From Salegentibacter salegens (GTDB taxonomy: Bacteria > Bacteroidota > Bacteroidia > Flavobacteriales > Flavobacteriaceae): DNA of 64,000 nucleotides. The notes beneath the pieces were generated by a model, which saw nothing but the letters and a program-made list of their open reading frames with translations, made no database searches and had not been told where the DNA came from. The DNA is taken from positions 186,001 to 250,000 of the forward strand of contig NZ_LT670848.1 of the NCBI RefSeq assembly GCF_900142975.1, read 5' to 3'. Both the position numbers and the translations under genes were made by a program. Each line of letters begins with the position of its first letter. The first letter of the stretch is position 1. Below, one piece after another: positions 9,624 to 17,433 of this stretch.

Positions 9624-9675
9624 CACAAAAAAAGGATAATTGTATGGTTTTCATATAGTTACCCTTTTTTTTGTG
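9624..9675 (+). terminator. Terminator downstream of tRNA-Pro
   Basis: Inverted repeat with arms at 9624-9635 (CACAAAAAAAGG) and 9663-9675 (CCTTTTTTTTGTG), separated by 27 bases. It ends in a long T tract on the plus strand, 22 bp past the tRNA. It could end the tRNA transcript. The long loop makes it less certain than a typical hairpin. Confidence 0.55.
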
Positions 9676-9706
9676 CTCAAAATTTAACAAATAGTGTTAA
9701 ATTTTA

Positions 9707-9755
9707 TGTGAGTTAATCGTGAGTTCACGGTGAATTTGTGAGTTAATCGTGAGTT
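9707..9755. repeat. Tandem-spaced direct repeats upstream of the integrase
   Basis: The 19-mer TGTGAGTTAATCGTGAGTT occurs twice, at 9707-9725 and 9737-9755, spaced 30 bp start to start. Each copy itself holds two GTGAGTT units. A further CGTGAGTTAT lies just before the tRNA at 9511-9520. Repeats of this sort between a tRNA and an int gene are often integrase arm-type binding sites; that role is inference. Confidence 0.7.
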
Positions 9756-9850
9756 ATTTTTTTGTATTTTTAGCTTACCGGTACTCCATAATTATGTATT
9801 GGTAGTTTGACTTTCGCCTTAATTAATTGTTTCATTTAAACAACAAAGCT

Positions 9851-11056
9851 ATGCGTACCAGTCAAACCTTTTCCATTTCTTTTATTATCCGAAAAAAGAA
9901 AAAACAACCTGAATCAGCTATCCTCTATGCCCGAATTACCGTAAACGGCAAATCCCTTGAAATCAGTTTAAAACGTACTATTCCGATTGACAAGTGGAAT
10001 CCAGTAGCCAGTAAACTTACTGGTAACAGTTCTGAAAGCCGGCTCATCAATAAAAAAATTGATGAAACCAAGGCCCAGCTCTATAAAACCCATGACAGTC
10101 TTGTAAAAGAAGGACTGCTAGTAACCACGCAGACGGTCAAAGCTAGATTTTTGGGGAGTGATCAGCAGCATTATACGCTTATCTATTTGATCCATTATCA
10201 CAAGGAGAAAATGGGTAAGGTTTTAAAGTATGGGACTATGAAAAACTATACAACTACGGAAAACTATCTCAAAGATTTTTTAAAAGCCCAGTATAATACC
10301 TCAGATATTTATTTAAAACAGATTGATTACCAGTTTACCCTGGGATTTGAAAGCTTTTTGAGGGGCTTGCCAAGGCTCCAAAATAATGGAGTCATGAAGC
10401 ATATGGAACGCTTTAAAAAACTGATGCGCCTGGCCGAAGATTTAGATTGGATTGAAAAGAATCCAACCAAAAGGTTTAAACTCCGTTTTGACCAGGTGGA
10501 TATGGTCTACCTATCCAAAGCCGAATTACAAAAGATCAAGGAAAAGGAGTTCAAAAGGTCTACTCACAATATCAACCGAGATATTTTTGTGTTCTGTTGT
10601 TATACGGGGTTGCCCTATGGCGATGTCAAGGAGCTAAAGAAAAAGCATATTCAGATAGGTGTTGATGGGAATAAGTGGATATACACCCGAAGGATAAAAA
10701 CTAATACGATGCTGAGAATCCCACTGTTAGAAGAAGCTGAACGAATTCTTGAAAAGTACCAGGACCATCCAAAAGTACATTCGAGTGATATTTTACTTCC
10801 GGTATATTCGAACCAAAAAACCAACCAATATTTACGGGAAATCACCAAAGCGGTAAAAATCGATAAGGAATTAAGTTTCCATTCAGCTAGGCATACTTTT
10901 GCCACAACGGTAACTTTAGCTAATGGAGTTCCTATAGAAACAGTATCTAAGCTATTGGGACATACAAAATTATCAACCACCCAGATTTATGCTCGGGTGA
11001 TTGATTCTAAGATCTCTAGTGATATAGATATGTTGAGGGAAAGATTGAAAGATTAG
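9851..11056 (+). CDS. Tyrosine-type site-specific integrase (IntDOT-like)
   Basis: 401 residues from the ATG at 9851; a TTG at 9827 in the same frame is less likely. It has an N-terminal Bacteroidetes-type arm-binding domain (SFIIRKKKKQPESAILYARITVNGK), a SAM-like core-binding domain, and a C-terminal catalytic domain. The HxxR motif is in FHSARHTFATT, LGHTKLSTTQ supplies the His, and IYARV the Tyr nucleophile. The usual first catalytic Arg position reads TGLPYGDV (Pro instead of Arg), as in IntDOT of CTnDOT, which also lacks that Arg. Its position after tRNA-Pro suggests it once mobilised the adjoining island. No excisionase gene is visible nearby. Confidence 0.92.
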   Translation: MRTSQTFSISFIIRKKKKQPESAILYARITVNGKSLEISLKRTIPIDKWNPVASKLTGNSSESRLINKKIDETKAQLYKTHDSLVKEGLLVTTQTVKARFLGSDQQHYTLIYLIHYHKEKMGKVLKYGTMKNYTTTENYLKDFLKAQYNTSDIYLKQIDYQFTLGFESFLRGLPRLQNNGVMKHMERFKKLMRLAEDLDWIEKNPTKRFKLRFDQVDMVYLSKAELQKIKEKEFKRSTHNINRDIFVFCCYTGLPYGDVKELKKKHIQIGVDGNKWIYTRRIKTNTMLRIPLLEEAERILEKYQDHPKVHSSDILLPVYSNQKTNQYLREITKAVKIDKELSFHSARHTFATTVTLANGVPIETVSKLLGHTKLSTTQIYARVIDSKISSDIDMLRERLKD

Positions 11057-11219
11057 AACACAGTGTGGCAGCCTTTATTTTCTGCTCCCGTAATACCAAT
11101 AAATGCAGTACTTTTCTTTCCTCCAGGTAACCGAATGGGTAACTTTGAGAATGATTTAAATAACTAACCAAAGATAAGGAATTTTAAAAAGTACAAATTA
11201 TTGCAAGGTGTTTATATCT
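11057..11219 (-). pseudogene. Coding remnant on minus strand after the integrase
   Basis: No complete gene. The minus strand between about 11145 and 11057 reads as coherent protein-like sequence (LPIRLPGGKKSTAFIGITGA, then ENKGCHTVF) that runs towards the integrase end with no visible start. I do not recognise the family. It is most simply a fragment left by island rearrangement. Confidence 0.3.
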
Positions 11220-11447
11220 TTAGATCTCCAACAAATTCAAGCGAACGAACTTCGCGTAATTCCAAAGTTTGGTTTGTTGTGCCAATACATCGGCTAAAGA
11301 AAAAATCCGATCATATAATATGTTGGTCGTCAAGTGATTTTTGTTTAATAACTCCAGTTTAGTATCAACTTGTTGTGTGATATCCTGACCGATAAGGATA
11401 GTTGAAAATAGTAGAAAGAATAATAAGTAAAAATGCTTTATATACAG
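11220..11447 (-). pseudogene. Truncated small secreted-protein remnant
   Basis: An open minus-strand frame of about 75 codons ends at TAA 11220-11222. It begins with a signal-peptide-like stretch (KHFYLLFFLLFSTILIGQDI) followed by TQQVDTKLELLNKNHLTTNI and LYDRIFSLADVLAQ. No ATG, GTG or TTG precedes the signal sequence in frame; only CTG or ATA codons are available, so either the start was mutated or an unusual start is used. The C-terminal part looks cut short. It lies directly after the stop of the 11460-11996 lipoprotein gene. Family not recognised. Confidence 0.4.
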
Positions 11448-11459
11448 TGATTTGAATTA

Positions 11460-11996
11460 TTATTCATTAAGGATTTCTAAATTGATATTTAACTTTCCCT
11501 GAGATAGTTCAATAGTATCGGAAGAATTTTCAGAATTTAAAAGTATAATTTCCCCAAATTCAAAGATTAAGTTTTCTCTGGATGTGAAACTTTTAATTGT
11601 TATGGCCTTTGATTTGAATAGTGAATAAAAGACTTTATTGGTATTTCTGTCATTTAATTCAATTAAATTTCTTTCCTCTTCAAAGAAATCTAAATCTCCA
11701 TCACTTTGCTCGATATTTATAGAGCCGGAACTAGGAATATTTGAAAGATAAATGAATAAGTCATGATTTCCATCCCCCAAATTTATCTTCCAAGTATTAT
11801 TAGCTAATAAATTCACTTTTAATCCATCTTCTGTTTTTAAAAAGCCTCCATGTTCTTTTTGTATAAAAACTTCTCCATCAATTTTACAAGAAAAAGTGTT
11901 CTCTGCGGTAATTGGAGGAATGGAAACATTCTCTTGTTTCTCACAGGCGTAGCACCCAAGAAGTAAAAAGCATAGTATTACAATAAAATTTTTCAT
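11460..11996 (-). CDS. Hypothetical lipoprotein, paralogue of its upstream neighbour
   Basis: 178 residues with a lipoprotein signal (MKNFIVILCFLLLGCYACEK, with Cys at the end of a hydrophobic stretch). The body begins with ENTFSCKIDGEVF, close to ENSFSAKINGKQF of the neighbouring gene, and both share an IEQSDGDLDFFEE / IGQSDGDLVYYQE block. It is therefore a duplicated small beta-rich lipoprotein family common in Bacteroidetes (DUF6252-like by general appearance; not certain). The start ATG overlaps the stop of the upstream gene by 4 bp (ATGA), showing translational coupling. Function unknown. Confidence 0.7.
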   Translation of the reverse strand: MKNFIVILCFLLLGCYACEKQENVSIPPITAENTFSCKIDGEVFIQKEHGGFLKTEDGLKVNLLANNTWKINLGDGNHDLFIYLSNIPSSGSINIEQSDGDLDFFEEERNLIELNDRNTNKVFYSLFKSKAITIKSFTSRENLIFEFGEIILLNSENSSDTIELSQGKLNINLEILNE

Positions 11997-12565
11997 AGGC
12001 TATCTCTTTTATTTAAAGTGTTACGGTTAATGTTGAAATGACCATCAGTTAGGACAGCTTTATTATTTGGGTTATTGGGATCTGATAAAGTAATTTTTTC
12101 AAATTGCCCACTGATAATGCTATCGCCCAATACTTCAGTAATTGTTATGAACTCATTCAATTCAGAAGAGTTAGAAGAAAATGCAACCCCGGTATTATAC
12201 CCGGTTCCATCACTGATGGAAACAGAGGTTTCATCATCCCCTTCTTGATAATAAACTAAATCTCCATCAGACTGCCCTATTAAATAGTCTTTCTTCTCGT
12301 CAACTTCGTAGAGATAAAAGTATATATCTTGCATTGAACTATTCCTAAAAGTTAATTTGTAAGTTTTATTGTTTTCATAAGCACTAATACCATATGTAGT
12401 ATTGGCGAATTTCTCTACATCTTCAGCCCTAAATTGTTTTCCATTTATTTTAGCCGAAAATGAATTTTCTCCTCTGGTAGGTCTAGGTGTTCCATCATCA
12501 GGCGTACAAGATTTTATTATTAAGGCAACAAAAATTATGGTTAAAAGTTTTATTATTTTCATCAT
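11993..12565 (-). CDS. Hypothetical lipoprotein (first of a paralogous pair)
   Basis: The reading frame opens at 12592, but the lipoprotein signal MMKIIKLLTIIFVALIIKSC starts at internal methionines (12565 or 12562), so the start is placed there, giving about 190 residues. Cys of IIKSC is the predicted lipidated residue. The mature part begins TPDDGTPRPTRGENSFSAKI and is paralogous to the downstream gene, which overlaps its stop by 4 bp. Probably an outer-membrane or periplasmic lipoprotein. Function unknown; no enzymatic motif seen. Confidence 0.7.
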   Translation of the reverse strand: MMKIIKLLTIIFVALIIKSCTPDDGTPRPTRGENSFSAKINGKQFRAEDVEKFANTTYGISAYENNKTYKLTFRNSSMQDIYFYLYEVDEKKDYLIGQSDGDLVYYQEGDDETSVSISDGTGYNTGVAFSSNSSELNEFITITEVLGDSIISGQFEKITLSDPNNPNNKAVLTDGHFNINRNTLNKRDSL

Positions 12566-12729
12566 TAAGAGGCTTGTATTCAATAGATGCACTTTTGTTG
12601 AATTGGTTGCGTTAAATCACTATCAAACATACAGTAAAATATATTACTTAAATCTGTTCTTCATTCTAACTTCCAAACCTTAAATAAAAACATAAGTTTA
12701 AAAAACCTTTGTAAAAAGTGCATTTGCAA

Positions 12730-12900
12730 ACTAAGGGGAAAGTAAAGGGAGTAAGCAAGAGGGTAACGGGCAGAGCCCGTTACATATTTATATACCACTC
12801 ATTTTTAGATACTTATAATCAACATCAAACCAATTAATTAGTAGATTTGCGACAATTGGCTTGGAAAGCCGCATAAACAGGCTCAAATTTGCGACAATTT
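12730..12900. repeat. Diverged long direct repeat, copy 1 (left of ABC cassette)
   Basis: Shares an ordered set of blocks with 16297-16455: ACTAAGGGG, AGCAAGAGGGT leading into a hairpin, a 60-80 bp AT-rich spacer, TTTGCG(A/T)CA, a GGCTxGGAAgC block, TAAACAGG and ATTT(G/A)CGACAA. The hairpin in this copy is a perfect 9-bp stem with a 3-base loop (12763-12783, GTAACGGGC and complement). The rest of the stretch between 12593 and 13349 holds one possible small frame (13064-13210) and nothing else I can support. Confidence 0.6.
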
Positions 12901-13063
12901 CATAGAATGTTATGTAAAAATAGATGCTTCTAGCCAGGTGGAAATGAAGGAAATTTGTATTGTAATCTGTTTTTATTATTCCGTTTTGCAATTTTCATAT
13001 GGCTGTAATTGCAAGCTCTCTTTTCTTGTTATTCAATTTTATTTTCCGATAGAAGTCGAACAA

Positions 13064-13210
13064 TTATTCTGGTTGTTTAATCTTCACTAAGTCCAATTTT
13101 TCTTCGACGTCTATTTCATTGAGTTGTCTATTATTTTTAACCAATGATGGCAGTACTATTACAATCAGTATAGGGATTACAGCAACTTTAGCCGTTTCAG
13201 TATTTTGCAA
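13064..13210 (-). CDS. Possible small membrane protein or C-terminal gene remnant
   Basis: A 48-residue frame with TTG as its only possible start. It has one hydrophobic segment (VAVIPILIVIVLPSLV) followed by a charged tail (NEIDVEEKLDLVKIKQ). The amino-acid pattern looks coded rather than random, but there is no ATG and a stop lies just upstream. It may be the tail of a lost membrane protein. Low confidence. Confidence 0.3.
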   Translation of the reverse strand: MQNTETAKVAVIPILIVIVLPSLVKNNRQLNEIDVEEKLDLVKIKQPE

Positions 13211-13348
13211 TTATATTCTTTCTTTGGCAGTATAATTATTTACTTCAAACTATCGATTATCATAACACACTACCTGCAGTTGGAATTCAATTTTTAAGTA
13301 TTGTCTGGAAACTTAATTCAAAAAGTTTAAGAAAAACAAAAAATTCTA

Positions 13349-13378
13349 TTGGAAAAATAAAAAAAATATATATTATTG
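13349..13378 (+). promoter_or_regulatory. Promoter of the ABC-permease-GntR operon
   Basis: TTG at 13349-13351, 19-bp spacer, TATTATTG at 13371-13378. It matches TTG-N19-TAnnTTTG with one mismatch in the -7 box. It lies 37 bp before the ATG of the ATPase gene, and the GntR-type palindrome follows directly. Confidence 0.6.
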
Positions 13379-13379
13379 C

Positions 13380-13403
13380 ACTGTATTAGTATACTGGTAC
13401 AGT
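13380..13403. promoter_or_regulatory. GntR(YtrA)-type operator
   Basis: ACTGTA (13380-13385) and its exact complement TACAGT (13398-13403) are separated by 12 bases that include a central GTATAC. This two-fold symmetric site begins just after the -7 box and would cover the transcription start. The operon it precedes encodes a YtrA-type GntR regulator, so autorepression is the obvious inference. Confidence 0.6.
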
Positions 13404-13415
13404 AAAACAATAAAA

Positions 13416-14228
13416 ATGATCAATATTCACTCTTTAGAATTTTCACATTTAAAACGTGAAAAATTATTTCAAAATCTCAACTTCAGACTTGAGCCAGGTA
13501 GTATCACGGGTCTCTTAGGGAAAAATGGTGCAGGCAAAACAAGTTTGTTGAAATTAGTTGCGGGTATGCTTTTTCCTAGAAATGGGGAAATTGAAGTGCT
13601 TGGGCACAAACCAAAAAAACGGCAACCCGGTTTTTTGGAAATGGTGTATTATCTTCCGGAAGAATTTTTTCTACCTAATACCTCTATAAAAAATTATATA
13701 AAGGCAAATTCTGGTTTCTATCCCAGTTTTGATCACGAATTAATGAAACATCAATTGCAGAAATTTGAAATACCAATGGGAAACCGTTTGGACAAAATGT
13801 CTTACGGTCAGAAAAAAAAGTTTTTGATCTCCTTTTCCCTGGCTACCAAATGTAAACTGCTAATTCTTGATGAACCAACCAACGGACTTGATATTCCGTC
13901 TAAAACAATCTTTAGGAAGTTACTGGCAGGGGCTTTGGCCGACGATCAACTGGTTCTAATTTCCACCCACCAAATCAAAGATGTGGAAAACCTAATTGAT
14001 CGCATTATGGTATTGAGTAACGGAGAGATCGTACTTGACCAGGAAATCCTGGATATTTCAGATAAATTTAGGTTCACCACGATGCCGGACCTAACTTCAA
14101 AAGACATAATTTATCATGAAACCAGCCCAGGCGGTTATAGGGTGATTTTGCCGGGTGCCGGTAATAGTTCACAGGTAGACATGGAGCTATTGTTTAACGC
14201 AATTACAAAAGGCATCAAATTATTTTAA
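13416..14228 (+). CDS. ABC transporter ATP-binding protein
   Basis: 270 residues with a complete set of ABC ATPase motifs: Walker A GLLGKNGAGKTS (about residues 32-43), signature MSYGQKKKF near residue 128, Walker B LLILDEPTNGLD near residue 150, and the H-loop STHQIKD. The signature is degenerate relative to LSGGQ, a form often seen in exporters of the YtrB/antibiotic-response group. It is the first gene of an operon with a membrane protein (2-bp gap) and a GntR/YtrA regulator. This layout is typical of small, cell-envelope-stress or bacitracin-type ABC systems. Substrate unknown. Confidence 0.9.
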   Translation: MINIHSLEFSHLKREKLFQNLNFRLEPGSITGLLGKNGAGKTSLLKLVAGMLFPRNGEIEVLGHKPKKRQPGFLEMVYYLPEEFFLPNTSIKNYIKANSGFYPSFDHELMKHQLQKFEIPMGNRLDKMSYGQKKKFLISFSLATKCKLLILDEPTNGLDIPSKTIFRKLLAGALADDQLVLISTHQIKDVENLIDRIMVLSNGEIVLDQEILDISDKFRFTTMPDLTSKDIIYHETSPGGYRVILPGAGNSSQVDMELLFNAITKGIKLF

Positions 14229-14230
14229 TT

Positions 14231-15067
14231 ATGAAACAAAGTTCTATATTCAGTGGTAAACGGTTTTTAAGTCTTCTTAGGCAACACCTTCTTCACAATT
14301 ACATGGCCCTGTTACTAGGCGTACTTGTTGGTTTTGGCATTTCTTTTCTGGTGATTGCCTTTCTGCAATTTGTAAGTGGGACCAACCAAAGCAATAACAG
14401 TGTATTTTTAATTATCCTAATTTTTGGTTATGCTATTCTTGGTGGCTTTTATATTAGCTCAGCCTTTTCTTCGTTCCGAAATAAAGAAAAAGCCCAATCC
14501 TACCTAATGATTCCTGGATCTACAGTGGAAAAATTTCTGGTGGAATTTATTTTCTACCCTTTGCTCTTTCTGATTGCATTTCCACTGCTTTATATTTTAG
14601 CCTATCAAATGAGTTCAGCTTTCATATCTATGATAAGATTTGATTTTATCCCCTTTGATCTTTTAGGTGAACTCAATGAGGTTTTAGTTTTTAAAGATTA
14701 TAGTTTTGAAAATGGGGTGATGACCCATACTGAGAATGTAAACTCTTGGCTTCTATGGGCATCTATAAGTTTTTCTTTGGCAATGGCATTTTTTTTAGGC
14801 GCCACTTCTTTTAAAAGATATGTGTTTTTAAAAACACTTTTGGCTTTGGTCGTATACATTGGAATTTGTGTGTGGATTTTCTATTTCCTGATGAACGAAT
14901 TGGAGTGGGGCCATTATCAAATATCTTCCCAAGACAGTTATTTGGCACCTCTTGGTACCGGCACGCGTACGCAAACTGCTGTGAATTATTTTAGCCTTTG
15001 TGCTTTTTGCTGGGGACTCATACTTAGTGTAATATCGTTTTTAAAATTGAAAGAAAAGGAGGTGTAG
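14231..15067 (+). CDS. Multi-span membrane protein, probable ABC permease subunit
   Basis: 278 residues with about six hydrophobic segments (for example MALLLGVLVGFGISFLVIAF, SVFLIILIFGYAILGGFYIS and LLALVVYIGICVWIFYFLMN). It starts 2 bp after the ATPase stop and ends 1 bp before the GntR gene, which supports a role as the transmembrane partner of the ATPase. I do not recognise a named permease family. Two larger polar stretches lie between helices. Topology is inferred from hydrophobicity only. Confidence 0.8.
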   Translation: MKQSSIFSGKRFLSLLRQHLLHNYMALLLGVLVGFGISFLVIAFLQFVSGTNQSNNSVFLIILIFGYAILGGFYISSAFSSFRNKEKAQSYLMIPGSTVEKFLVEFIFYPLLFLIAFPLLYILAYQMSSAFISMIRFDFIPFDLLGELNEVLVFKDYSFENGVMTHTENVNSWLLWASISFSLAMAFFLGATSFKRYVFLKTLLALVVYIGICVWIFYFLMNELEWGHYQISSQDSYLAPLGTGTRTQTAVNYFSLCAFCWGLILSVISFLKLKEKEV

Positions 15068-15068
15068 A

Positions 15069-15419
15069 ATGGAATTTAAAAACAATCAAAGTATTTATAT
15101 CCAAATAGCTGATAATCTATCGGACAAAATAATTAATGAAGAATATAAACCTGGTGATAAAATACCCTCTGTGCGCGAACTGGCCGCAGAAGTGGGCGTA
15201 AATCCAAATACCATTATGAGAACCTATACCGAATTACAATCAAAAGGAATCATAGAAAACAAACGAGGGATCGGTTATTTCGTAACCGATATCGCTCCTG
15301 AATCTATCATGAAAGAAAGAAAGAACCTATTTTTTGAAAAGATATTGCCTCAGTTTATCAAAGAGGCTTCCCAATTGGGTATTACCCCCGAAGAACTTAA
15401 AAAACATTTAGACCTCTAA
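15069..15419 (+). CDS. GntR-family transcriptional regulator, YtrA subfamily
   Basis: 116 residues, the short length typical of YtrA regulators. The winged helix-turn-helix reads YIQIADNLSDKIINEEYKPG, DKIPSVRELAAEVGVNPNTI, MRTYTELQSKGIIENKRGIG and YF. A short C-terminal helical dimerisation tail follows, with no ligand-binding domain. It is the third gene of the ABC operon with a 1-bp gap. A two-fold symmetric operator lies at the operon promoter (13380-13403), so it is likely a local autorepressor released by envelope or drug stress (inference from the family). Confidence 0.93.
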   Translation: MEFKNNQSIYIQIADNLSDKIINEEYKPGDKIPSVRELAAEVGVNPNTIMRTYTELQSKGIIENKRGIGYFVTDIAPESIMKERKNLFFEKILPQFIKEASQLGITPEELKKHLDL

Positions 15420-15437
15420 CTCTTAGATCAATAGAAT

Positions 15438-16187
15438 ATGAAACTCAGTAACATTATACTAACCATATTTGCTATTTTATTCATCATTTATGTATTCGGA
15501 ATTGCTGCGGAAATCCGCTTCAGGGGTGAAGAAAGGGCCATGTTTGTGAATCACACCGGTCAGCAGTTGCAGGACGGGTGTACTTCCAACTTCAGAAAAG
15601 ACATTCCACTTCCAACATTCAAGATCTTAAAAATAAAAAAAATAAGTGAAGTTGGTCGTATTACCTTTAGCGTAAATGCACGCAATACATTTTCAGTATT
15701 TGCAGAAAATAAAATTGAATTGCCAGACCTGGAGTACCATGTCTCTGGAGATACTCTTATTATTGACCGAATGTACAAACAGGGACTTTGCAATGAATTT
15801 AGAATAGAATTGGGCGATTCCAATACCCAAATTATTGCTGACACTATGACAATAAATTTATCCAGTAAATTGGATAGTATAAAAACAATAGATGTAAAAG
15901 GTTCTCATACGTCCTTTAATTTGCAGAGCACGAACCCAAATTTAATAGCTATTGACACTCTTCGGGTCGATTTGACAAATAATTCTTCTATTAATTCACA
16001 TTCCACAGTTTCGGTCCAACATATGGCGGGAGGGGTTCATAACAATTCAAGAATAGAGCTATGGAATTCCCAAGTGGAATCGGCCAATGTCAAGATCGGC
16101 AAACAATCTGGAATTACAATAGATGCCAAGCATTATAGCAACCCAGACTCGTCTGTTCAATTAATTTATCAGAAGACCAAACCGTAA
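15438..16187 (+). CDS. Hypothetical membrane-anchored protein at the end of the ABC operon
   Basis: 249 residues with one N-terminal transmembrane helix or uncleaved signal (NIILTIFAILFIIYVFGIAA). The region after it is rich in beta-strand and Ser/Asn (TIDVKGSHTSFNLQSTNPNL, NNSSINSHSTVSVQHMAGGV, RIELWNSQVESANVKIG). The alternating pattern resembles head GIN (DUF2807)-type beta-helical proteins, but I cannot confirm it. It follows the GntR gene by 18 bp, so it is co-transcribed with the ABC system and may act on the same envelope stress. Function unknown. Confidence 0.65.
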   Translation: MKLSNIILTIFAILFIIYVFGIAAEIRFRGEERAMFVNHTGQQLQDGCTSNFRKDIPLPTFKILKIKKISEVGRITFSVNARNTFSVFAENKIELPDLEYHVSGDTLIIDRMYKQGLCNEFRIELGDSNTQIIADTMTINLSSKLDSIKTIDVKGSHTSFNLQSTNPNLIAIDTLRVDLTNNSSINSHSTVSVQHMAGGVHNNSRIELWNSQVESANVKIGKQSGITIDAKHYSNPDSSVQLIYQKTKP

Positions 16188-16296
16188 GATAAGAGACAGA
16201 AGCTTTATAAAGGTCTAGTTAATAAGAATATTCAATCTAATTATAAATAGCTACTAATTGAAGAGTGAAAATCTCTATGTAACATCCCGAGGCTAG

Positions 16297-16455
16297 ACTA
16301 AGGGGGATAGCAAGAGGGTGACACGCTACGCGATGTCACTAAACCATAAAAATCTCATTTTCAAAATATTAAGTTGTAATACTTTTTTATAATTCATCAA
16401 ATTTGCGTCATATGGGCTGGGAAGCTGTATAAACAGGTAGGAATTTACGACAAAT
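16297..16455. repeat. Diverged long direct repeat, copy 2 (right of ABC cassette)
   Basis: Same block order as 12730-12900: ACTAAGGGG, AGCAAGAGGGT with a hairpin (16318-16339, GTGACA ... TGTCAC), an AT-rich spacer, TTTGCGTCA, GGCTGGGAAGC, TAAACAGG and ATTTACGACAA. The hairpin stem has a different sequence from copy 1 although its position is conserved. A minus-strand frame crosses this repeat (16326-16619, with a KCSFCRMEV...FFHREC segment), but I cannot show that it is a gene. Nothing else is supported between 16188 and 16802. Confidence 0.55.
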
Positions 16456-16802
16456 CGTAAAAAATGAGAGGAGATAATAGAAATTTTAAGATTGTTGTAA
16501 ATTGAATTACATTCCCTGTGGAAGAATACTTTTCTTAAATTACCGTTCGCCACTTTTACTTCCATTCTGCAAAAACTACATTTCAGCAAAAGAGGTTCAT
16601 AACTAATTGTCTTGGACACGAGCCAATAAATTTTAATGGATGGATAGTTCAGAAATTATCTTCTAAAACATCTGCAATGGTACTTTTTGATTGCCTAAAT
16701 AGCAACTATTTTTCTTTTGTATTATAAAGTATTCCTTAAGGTGTCTAATTAATAAAAACTTCGATTTTGACCTTAATCAATTTTTTCACTATGTATTTAT
16801 CA

Positions 16803-16810
16803 TAAATTTG
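16803..16810 (+). promoter_or_regulatory. -7 promoter element of the Crp-like gene
   Basis: TAAATTTG matches TAnnTTTG exactly, 31 bp before the ATG. No TTG stands at the usual distance upstream, so the -33 element is weak or the promoter depends on an activator. Confidence 0.4.
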
Positions 16811-16841
16811 GTCTTATAGAAATTAGATTATTTTCAATAGG

Positions 16842-17405
16842 ATGATGCTCGCAGACTTAATCCGTAAATTAACGGAAATTAACGGAAAGGAACTTGATAA
16901 AATTCTTTCCTATTTCAAACCCTATATAGCTACAAAAGATAAGTTGTTGCTTAAAGAAAAGGCTGTTGCCGGTAAAATTTTTTTTATTAATAAAGGTTGC
17001 CTCCGATTATATTATGGTGATAATAATTACAATACAACTACTCGATTCATGGCTTTTGAGCATACATTTTTAACCTCAATCGTCAGTTTTATTTCAAGAG
17101 AGCCTTCGCCGGAGTATATAGAAGCTGTAGAGACTTCGGAACTACTGGTGATCACTTATAAGGATTTTTTTTATTTAAGAAATACGATACCGGAATGGAA
17201 TAAAATGTATATCTATATTCTTGAATATGGACTAACCGTAATAAACTTTAAACTAAGTAGTTTGTTAACTCAAAATGCTACCGAACGGTATCGTAGTCTG
17301 CTTAAAGATAACCCTGAACTCACACAAAGATTATCCAACACCAATCTTGCAGCTTATTTGAATATTTCTCCGGAAACCCTCAGTAGGCTAAAATCTCATA
17401 TTTAG
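16842..17405 (+). CDS. Crp/Fnr-family transcriptional regulator
   Basis: 187 residues. An N-terminal cyclic-nucleotide-binding beta-roll (KLLLKEKAVAGKIFFINKGC, LRLYYGDNN) precedes a C-terminal helix-turn-helix (LSNTNLAAYLNISPETLSRL) that ends almost at once (KSHI). This short form is common in Bacteroidetes Crp-like regulators; the cAMP-binding residues of E. coli CRP are not conserved. The gene starts with two adjacent ATGs (16842, 16845). It lies 28 bp upstream of ilvD on the same strand and is probably co-transcribed with it. Ligand unknown. Confidence 0.88.
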   Translation: MMLADLIRKLTEINGKELDKILSYFKPYIATKDKLLLKEKAVAGKIFFINKGCLRLYYGDNNYNTTTRFMAFEHTFLTSIVSFISREPSPEYIEAVETSELLVITYKDFFYLRNTIPEWNKMYIYILEYGLTVINFKLSSLLTQNATERYRSLLKDNPELTQRLSNTNLAAYLNISPETLSRLKSHI

Positions 17406-17433
17406 TAGATAAAATGAATTTTAAATTGTAATC

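Noticed and set aside
9707..9755. CRISPR-like array at the spaced repeats
   Set aside because: Only two 19-bp repeats separated by 11 bp, with no cas genes; far better explained as integrase sites. No CRISPR array was seen elsewhere.
16326..16619. 97-residue minus-strand frame with a CxxC...HxxxC segment
   Set aside because: It runs across the diverged repeat and its hairpin, its C-terminal half mirrors the non-coding repeat in copy 1, and there is no supporting neighbour. It is not called as a gene.
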